Shown here: piece after piece, positions 58,301-64,000 of the stretch
Numbering within the stretch: position 1 is the stretch's first letter
Layout: every line of letters begins with the position of its first letter
Origin: Isoetes taiwanensis
Lineage: Eukaryota > Streptophyta > Lycopodiopsida > Isoetales > Isoetaceae
Assembly: GCA_021234155.1 (NCBI GenBank)
Contig: JAJEKV010000005.1
Coordinates: 9,852,572-9,916,571, forward strand
DNA length: 64,000 bases
Direction: 5' to 3'
Program-made: the position numbers and the translations under genes
The notes under the pieces: generated by a model
Database searches by the model: none
Told to the model about the DNA's origin: nothing
The model's input: the letters and a program-made list of their open reading frames with translations, nothing else

Positions 58301-58652
58301 GTATGATGTTGCTGAAACTATTATGACTAAGATCCAACTTTTTAAGCTCTGTAAGATTGCCTATATGGGGCGCAATAATCCCTCCCAATGATAAACTGGA
58401 GAGATTGAGAGTTTGGACCCTTAAACCATCTGCAGTGCAGGAAATATGAAGCCATGAGCAGGGACTAGAATCAGAGGCATTCCAAGAATCAAGCATTTTC
58501 TGACTGTCAATGATATAGGATTTGAGAGAAATAAGTGCTTCTCCATCTTGGGAAAGCTTGCAATTGACTAGAAATGATGGAAGAGTTATTACTGCAATGA
58601 GAAAAACCCTTGTCATCAAGTCGTTCATGGACAAGCCCGCCATATTGGGCAT
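55302..58652 (-). CDS. LRR receptor-like kinase, subfamily XI-like, one 69-nt intron
   Basis: The ATG at 58652 opens 1116 codons, and splicing out 55640-55708 gives 1093. Residues 13-30 are a signal segment, 33-75 the LRR cap (CSWLHISC), 78-725 about 26 plant-type LRRs, and 759-784 the membrane helix. The kinase spans 815-1110: glycine loop GKGGYSVV (820-827), Lys841, Glu857, HRD (935-937), DFG (955-957), and Asp1017 in DVYAYG. All catalytic residues are present and it is an RD kinase. The kinase tail (FPEDIDIVRWVK, EILDPVI, NRPSMRE) resembles LRR-RLK subfamily XI, which includes peptide-hormone receptors such as PEPR; the ligand is unknown. The protein would sit in the plasma membrane and phosphorylate Ser/Thr. 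Start choice: in-frame ATGs also occur at codons 4 and 9, and all keep the signal peptide. Promoter repeats lie upstream, and a LINE sits about 100 bp past the stop. Confidence 0.9.
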   Translation of the reverse strand: MPNMAGLSMNDLMTRVFLIAVITLPSFLVNCKLSQDGEALISLKSYIIDSQKMLDSWNASDSSPCSWLHISCTADGLRVQTLNLSSLSLGGIIAPHIGNLTELKKLDLSHNSFSNIIPPEIENCTKLEYLDLGFNLLTGPIHQGIGRLYHLTYLSLRLNNLFEGIPSEIFKLKELRNLDLGYNNLSGQIDFPHELAYLTYLALDYNNLTGPIPPQLGSCGALEILYLNHNSFSSNIPASLGELQNLQILYLSDNLLQGGIPSELGNCTSLLQLDLSSNGLNGSIPSELGNCSQLQQLSLANNTLTGNIPFAIGLLSQIDWLSLYSNNLSGNIPSEISNARSLVLLLLQENQLSGGIPRELGRLASLKKLRLDQNAFTGPIHGDIGNLSNIIVMNLRFNKLNGSIPTQFCNLTHLKELYLDNNNLQGDIPQELGKLNNFSLVDFNNNSLTGKIPSFLCASGHLLNLDMEKNQLSGTIPEDIAGCKSMQRLQLANNLLNGAIPVGFNSSKSLYLLDLSFNKLEGHIPWDLGLCWNLSHLKLKNNLLYGPIPSSLGSLSNLVILDFSDNKLNGSIPAEIAYCKNITSLDLSINFFEGNIPSQIQNLSSLEQLNLEGNSLEGEIPLFISSFQRLRELRLGRNKLQGHIPAEFGKLGQLSMMLNLSLNELDGSIPAELSSLNMLEKMDLSHNKLGGAIPESLSDMRSLISVNVSFNELTGSVPQSWKNFSECYPESFMGNPGLCISNVSCNADNAKETKKGIRISFGAIAGVVLGAVAFCFGVLGLVLASRKRQKSIRLFVDSRYLSVKEVLEATQSLTEHNIVGKGGYSVVHKVTTSSGRVLAVKKLLLSRKPVAITFKREVEILSKMKHRNLVKIIGFMTREQNGYIVLDYLEGGNLKDALHPTNNRILDWNSRCKIALGTAQGLAYLHHDARPQVVHRDIKSSNILLDSDMVPHIADFGIAKLIDKNGLSMSDIVGTFGYIAPGKISQLSRTFILSMLTKNNFLLTEICYTMKVNEKIDVYAYGVVLLELLTGKFPADPSFPEDIDIVRWVKITLEQTQTVYEILDPVIAHESTQEELVILLKLALLCTSGEPVNRPSMREILHTLSEIRGPLISEHV
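55640..55708 (-). other. 69-nt in-frame intron without stop codon
   Basis: The minus strand reads CCAG|GTAAAATT at the donor and TTGACAG|AGATCTG at the acceptor. Splicing restores APE (GYIAPE then CYTMKVNEK), the conserved end of the activation segment. The intron is phase 1, divisible by three and free of stops, so retention adds 23 residues beginning KISQLSRTF in place of a clean APE. Confidence 0.85.
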
Positions 58653-58840
58653 GTCTCCTTGATAAATCCACCTTGTGTTGCATGTATAAATAAACTGCTT
58701 ATCAAGGACTAGGTTAGGTGAACTAATATTCCATATTCAATAAACTAAAACAACTTGGACTGTTTCCACTCAAATATCAACTCTCATTCACTCGCTTGTC
58801 AAAGACACGAGCATATACTATACTAAAATATATAAAAAAA
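58653..58840 (-). promoter_or_regulatory. likely 5' untranslated and core promoter region of the LRR-RLK
   Basis: A TTTATTTATAC stretch lies about 40 bp before the start codon on the minus strand, and a second AT-rich box (TATATTTTAGTATAGTATAT on the minus strand) lies about 170 bp away. No transcription start can be proven from sequence. The same stretch is preserved in copy 1 near 29100-29265. Confidence 0.3.
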
Positions 58841-59220
58841 CCAAGTCTGCCTTGCATGTGTTTGCTGTATCTTTTGGCAATGGGTGGTGATACAGACTCA
58901 CTAAATACATTAGATAATATTCTAACTGTTTGACTCAATAAGTCATTTGGACAATATTTTAAGTATTCTCCAAATGATGATAACACTGATATAATTCCTG
59001 ATGTCATCTAGTTGATCCTCCAGTTTTCGACCAAGTCTGCCTTGCATGTGTATGCTGTATCTTTTGGCAATGGGTGGTGATACCAGACTCCTAAATACAT
59101 TAGACAATATTCTAACTATTTGACTCAATAAGTCATTTGGACAATATTTTAAGTATTCTCCAAATATTGAGAATGCTGCTTGATATAATTCTGATGTCAT
59201 CTAAAGTCCTCAGTTTTAGA
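58841..59220. repeat. two 190-bp tandem units upstream of the intact kinase
   Basis: CCAAGTCTGCCTTGCATGTG starts at 58841 and again at 59031. Each unit has CTTTTGGCAATGGGTGGTGA and TTTGACTCAATAAGTCATTT. They match 29265-29651 upstream of copy 1. Confidence 0.85.
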
Positions 59221-59532
59221 TTTGTTAGTAGCGAAATGACAATCTAGAAGTATATATAAAACCATTGATGTGGTCTAGTTGTGAATGGCGTTCTTGGCCG
59301 GCTTTCTTGATATGGTATTCGAAAATGTTGAGCGTCAATGACTAAAATGACCTAGATTGTGTCTAATCAAAAAATCAACTTGCATTAACTCGCATTTGTC
59401 CAAGATTGGAGCATGTACTAATATAAAAAATCGAGTCCAAGCTTTACATGTGCTCAAACGGAAGTGGTATGCGCCAAAAGGTGGATAGTCTTTGTCTAGA
59501 TGGTTATGGTCAATGGCTAAATCCTAGAATAT

Positions 59533-60006
59533 GCCTAGGACCCATGCTCCACGACAATACTGAAAAATCTAAACAAATATAGGGAATGTACAAATGTATG
59601 CGCCAATCCTTAGGAATATAGAAGGTGCAATACACAACAATCAAGAGCTTCCCAATCCCTAAGAATATAAAAGGTGCAATACACAATGGTCATGAGCTTC
59701 CCTGGATTCATATCCGGGCTACACCACAGGACTAAATAATCAGAAGTAGACCATACCTAAGCTATACCCCAAGGCTAAATAACTAGTGGTAGGACATGCT
59801 TGGGGCAAAGGGTGGGTTGCTCCTTTATACGAAGGGTTCCTACTTGTATATTGTCAATTGCTTATCTTTTGGCAATGGGTGGTGATGCACACTCACTAAA
59901 TAATTGGGGAAAGGGGTGGGTTGCTTGTTTATGGGAAGGGTTACTACTTGTATATTGTCAATTGCTTATCTTTTGCCAATGGGTGGTGATGCAGACAATA
60001 TTCTGA
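59533..60006. repeat. block nearly identical to 29954-30425
   Basis: The first 290 bp or so match copy 1 without a difference by eye, and the remainder has a few indels. It contains two 50-60 bp tandem units (TAAGAATATAAAAGGTGCAA type) and the ~115-bp GGGTGGGTTGCT units. Confidence 0.8.
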
Positions 60007-60192
60007 TTATTTGACTCAGTAAATCATTTTAACAATATTCTAACTATTTTCCGAATGGTGACATCACTGATATAGTTCCTGATGGTCATCAAGCTGATGC
60101 TCCAGTTTTGGATGTTAGTAACGGAAATGACAATGTAGAAGTAACTCATAAAACATTGTGAATATGCGTCTTAACAACTTCTTGGGTAAGGA

Positions 60193-60700
60193 TTATTCGA
60201 AGAAATGTATCTGAAGATTGTCCTCGATATGCATAATTGGCGTAATAGTTTTACGTGCTAAAACATCTTCTTTTTTATTTTGGGATGAGGTTGGGAATTG
60301 TCCCACGGAATGCCGCATGTTACGCCGCATGCGGCGTTCAGCACTAATCTTCGCCGGACAGCCTGCTACGGGGCCTTGAGCTATATCATTGATGGCGGTT
60401 TTTAAGCTGGCGGAAGTGTTTCGAATCTTTGCCATCTCTAGCAATGAATACGAATAATCCTTCCTTCCATCTGCTCGCCCGCGATTCATGGCACTCAAGT
60501 TCTCTCCACGATTTTTTGGCCCTCAAGCATTTGGGTGGGGTTGCCTTGGTTTGTATCGGTGTGGCAAAACCATGATAGCATGAAGCGCAAACTAACAAAC
60601 CAATTCTTTTCACGAGGGGCTCCCATCTACGGAACCAAGGCTTCTACAGATCTCTTACGGACAATGGGAAGTGAGTTTTGTTGGAGCAGCGGGCGGGGAT
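60193..60700. other. shared block, possible old gene fragment
   Basis: This is the counterpart of 30690-31270. A minus-strand frame of 101 codons (60193-60498) holds MAKIRNTSASLKTAINDIA and PAKISAERRMRRNMRH. Its copy-1 equivalent is frameshifted. No domain is recognised. Confidence 0.3.
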
Positions 60701-60899
60701 TTCTGCCATATTTAGTAAACCTCAAAGCGTTTTCCTACATTTTAATTCATATCTTTGCTAAGGTCTTTTAGTTTAAAGACTCCAATGCTGTCTGGATGAA
60801 AGTCATGCTTACATAGGTGAGTTTAGACAAGCACATTGATAAGATGCCAAATGAACTTTGCATTATACCTAAATTTCTTTCTTCATATATAAAACTCTT

Positions 60900-62660
60900 T
60901 GGTGGAGCATTTTATTGTAGTTGAAATGAACTGCGCCCAGCGCAGTGATTCTGAGAGCCTAATCTTTTTTAGAAACTTTGAAAAATGACAAGTCATCCCT
61001 CTATCATCTATCATATTCCAGCGTTAAACTGGCATCCTAGATAGCAGTCAGTCAACAATTCGGATATATTGCTATTACAAGCGGGAATAAATTGTGATTA
61101 ACGATGTTTTCATCCACGAAGTTCTGCTAAAAGCTACTGTTTGCAAGAACCAAGTTGTGAAGGTAAATGGATAATTTTTAGGTGTATATATGGCATTTGT
61201 CAAGAGATCAAAGATTTTGTTTAGTATCTGGGGAATAATGCAAACCTTGGATGCAAGGCAAGACTACTCTGAGAAATTGGGTATGTGGATGGGACTTGGG
61301 AATATGAAGAAGTGGAAGCAAGAGCCTTGGCCCAGTATCAAGCCAATTTAAATGGCTGGAGCAATATTAGATGCAAAGTGGAGTCAATGAAAATTTAATA
61401 CTTCTAAGAGTATGGTTATATGGTAAAGGTTAGACTTATTACTCTAATGATGTATCACGTTGGATTGGATTAGACAGGGAGAAATTGTGAAATGCATAGG
61501 TGAGCTTCTTTGATTGCCATCAGATTGTACAAACAACGAAGATCTTCACTATCCATTGTTTTTTACATAACCCATGGTGGAATAGGATGCAAATGAAGTT
61601 TGCATCTAAGGTGAACTATACGCCATGGCTAATTTTCCTAATTGAAACTGTAAGCATTCATTTGATGATTAGTTCATTGAAAATTGTTACACAAACATAA
61701 GGGTTTAGGTTCAGGTTATGAAGTATACACATGCATTAGAAGAATAGAACGTTATGAATAGTTTGCTATACAACTTTCTATATCTTTTGAACTCCTTCTG
61801 CGCATGACTAAAACATTGCACAATATGCTTACTACTCTTATTCTCTATTTTGCATCTTTTAATATTTTTTGAAGATTTTTAAAATTTTTGAAAAAAAGCT
61901 TTAAAAACGTATTTCATATAAAATACGTTAAAAATCTTTAAAATTCTTAAAAATCCTTAGATTGTGCTTTTTTTAATCCAAATATATAATATTCTTGAAC
62001 TTATTTATCTTTGTATTCTTAACCTCTATAATAATATTTTTCTAAACTTTCTTGAGAGTTGCATGGCAAAACAGCTATGATATCTTTGTACTTGAACTTA
62101 ATAGTTTCTAATAGCAGCATAAGCTTTTGATTTACTTGTTGGCATGCTACGTCTTATAATTTGTAGCAAAAATGTGCATTTTAACAATAGCAAATATGTC
62201 CAATAAAGCATTGCAAAGAATGTGCAATTTTTTTATTTTTTATTTTTTGGCCATACCAAATCATAAAAATTCTTTAAAAAACGTGAGGATTTATAAAAGT
62301 ACTTTAAAAATAAAAAACGGGTCTTTTAACAACATTGTTTCCAATCTTGGGAGGCTAACCAAATTCGAGGTAGGGAGATAGTTTGATCGCTCTCCTCGGA
62401 GAAATGGGACTTCAAAAGTTGGCCTCAACATGTCTTAGAAAATTTGTATTAAGAAATTAAGGTGTCTTTATGCGGCCAAAATGGACAACCAACTTCCAAG
62501 ATCAGAGCAAAATGAGGATGCTCTTGGAAGTCGGCTAAATGATCTAGAAGACACACACTTGTGTTAGGGTGGAAATCATAGAAAGTTGAGATCAACCATT
62601 AACATTAAGGGCTACTTACATCTAGTTAGACCGGTGCCTAATGATATAATATCGTTATAG
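60900..62660. other. shared intergenic DNA, no gene seen
   Basis: AT-rich DNA that matches 31280-32610 and 34215-34630 in copy 1. At about 62219-62260 it has a T-rich filler where copy 1 carries the foldback insertion. Confidence 0.45.
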
Positions 62661-62664
62661 ATCC

Positions 62665-64000
62665 CCAATAACCTGATTTCATTAAATATGGACAATACCT
62701 TGAATTGTGGACTTTTATAAAGAGGCGATAACACTAACATACATCCGGCAAGTCGCATATGCTTCTACTGACAAATTAGGAATCTTGGCGGTGTTTGGTA
62801 GCTTCTTCTTGACCGAAGGGATAGCGTGGTCGATGCTCTCTCTATCTCGAAATGCGGTCACTAAGCGTTGATGCGGCCTCCATCTCTTCTTCCAACAATT
62901 GACATAGTTGGTATTTTGGGAACACTGGTTCCTACTTGAGGGGAGGCTCCCACCAAGTGACTGGATAGTCGAAGTTGTCTTTTCTTACCATCCATTTTGG
63001 GGTTCCCTCTGTAGCATACCCTAGCCATGTTAGAGGAACAAGACATCATCGAGGCGTAATACAAACATGCCCTTCTTCAAATCCTTGAGAAAGGATTGAA
63101 TTAAATGCAGACTTATCCTTCAATGGACCAACATAAGCGGAGTGATGGTTGCAGGTGAAACCACCCGCGACCACATGAATGCGTCAAGTACATCACACTT
63201 TAGTCTTGCTGACCAAAAGTCCTCGTAAAAAGGACCTTCCACGTTAGTGATGTTGCGGATGCTCCGAGTCCCATCTAATATTCAATTGTCGTAGGGTAAT
63301 GTTTGTATATATTTGTAGTCTGCAGTGTGCCTTCTTGTTAAATGAGCATGCGACCCAATGGAGGGATATGCTTATGGATCTTTTGTTTGAGACTGACCAA
63401 TGTCTTTCACTTGGAGACTCTTAGGTGCTGGCATCTTCAGTTTCGGATGAGTAGGGGTTTTCCATCCTCTCCTTCTTTCCATTCTTATTCCACGGTAATT
63501 GTAATCCACGAATGTAGGGCAGGCCTTATATGGTACACTGTGAGGCGATCACCATTCATAGCAAACTTAAAGGTGAGGAGGCTGAGTGTGACTGTCAATC
63601 TATCTTCCCCATCAGGATATACCCTTCTATGAAACCTTTCCAATGCAGGAACCTTATGAACAACATATGGCATTGGCGTGTTGAGATTGCAGTATGAAAT
63701 TCATACAACAACTTCGGGCATGGTTAGCACTTGGCTTTCTTCAAGGTTAGATGAAAATTACCAAACATAGCATCTATATCATCATGTGTATGGCGGCATC
63801 ATAAAACCTAACTCAATCTCCTCGAAAACGCGGATATACAAGGTATGAAAGATATGAGAATACATACCTATTTTTGTTTTGTCGGATGCATTGTCTAGTT
63901 GCAACATCAATTTGGGAGAGCCTTCAATGGGGTCGAGGGGATGCTTGAGGGATGCTCTTCGAGCGGCGGCAACTTGGGCCTTCGTAGCGGTGGTATCCGC
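62665..64000. other. no supportable gene at the window end
   Basis: Short frames occur on both strands, for example 62861-63064 and 63485-63673 minus, and 63342-63632 plus. None carries a known motif. Confidence 0.35.

Larger units (their letters stand above)
52691..62665. repeat. segmental duplication, copy 2
   Basis: This is a direct repeat of 25124-34630, offset by about 27.6 kb at the left end. It carries the intact receptor kinase, the same upstream repeats and the same flanks. It has a private LINE at 53130-55200 and lacks the foldback element of copy 1. Homology ends near GATCCCCAAT at about 62665. Confidence 0.85.

Noticed and set aside
63485-63673. Minus-strand frame with VYPDGEDRLTVTLSL as a possible retroelement capsid or protease part
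   Set aside because: No catalytic or zinc motif nearby and no matching frame up- or downstream.
1-64000. tRNA, rRNA and CRISPR-type features
   Set aside because: No cloverleaf with conserved box sequences, rRNA segment or regularly spaced direct repeats was seen; a CRISPR array is not expected in plant nuclear DNA.

Overview
The window looks like nuclear DNA of a land plant with a large, transposon-rich genome. The evidence is a plant-type leucine-rich-repeat receptor kinase (LRR-RLK, subfamily XI-like) with a short GT-AG intron, a decayed Ty1/copia element with an initiator-tRNA-Met-type primer site, LINE reverse transcriptases with YADDVD motifs, a Helitron end, and long AT-rich stretches with no open gene. 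The LINE type and the low gene density would suit a seedless plant such as a fern, but that is a guess.

Layout. 1-5215: a decayed LINE on the + strand (endonuclease and reverse-transcriptase motifs in broken frames), interrupted at 2212-2531 by a MITE with a target-site duplication. 5220-18000: mostly non-coding, with a decayed exon-bearing gene at about 7.3-9.1 kb and a cluster of GGAAGGGTTTCC-type motifs at 16.5-16.8 kb. 18.05-22.0 kb: decayed copia element, minus strand. About 24.9-25.12 kb: a Helitron 3' end. 25124-34630 and 52691-62665: two direct copies of a segmental duplication, each with one minus-strand LRR-RLK. Copy 1 is a frameshifted pseudogene; copy 2 is intact. Copy 1 carries a private 1.6-kb foldback insertion and copy 2 a private 5'-truncated LINE, so both arrived after the duplication or were lost from one side. 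Between the copies lie a methyltransferase-like exon fragment (37.85-38.18 kb), a frameshifted but coherent coding remnant of unknown family (38.49-39.19 kb), and a GGT/ACC-rich minisatellite that switches strand (41.64-42.44 kb).

The only gene I judge likely functional is the LRR-RLK at 55302-58652. Its open frame continues through a 69-nt intron that has no stop codon, so unspliced mRNA would encode a kinase with 23 extra residues in the activation segment.

The most novel signal is an RNA-like structure at the LINE 3' ends. Four copies (5081-5140, 55040-55100, 32970-33022 and the complement of 33339-33390) share two mutually exclusive hairpins inside an outer stem whose two sides change together. 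Two of these copies sit head to head inside the foldback insertion, which suggests that the insertion derives from inverted LINE 3' ends. Many small indels separate the paralogous blocks, so some frameshifts could be assembly error; a stretch of about 290 bp (29954-30240 versus 59533-59820) is by contrast identical by eye.
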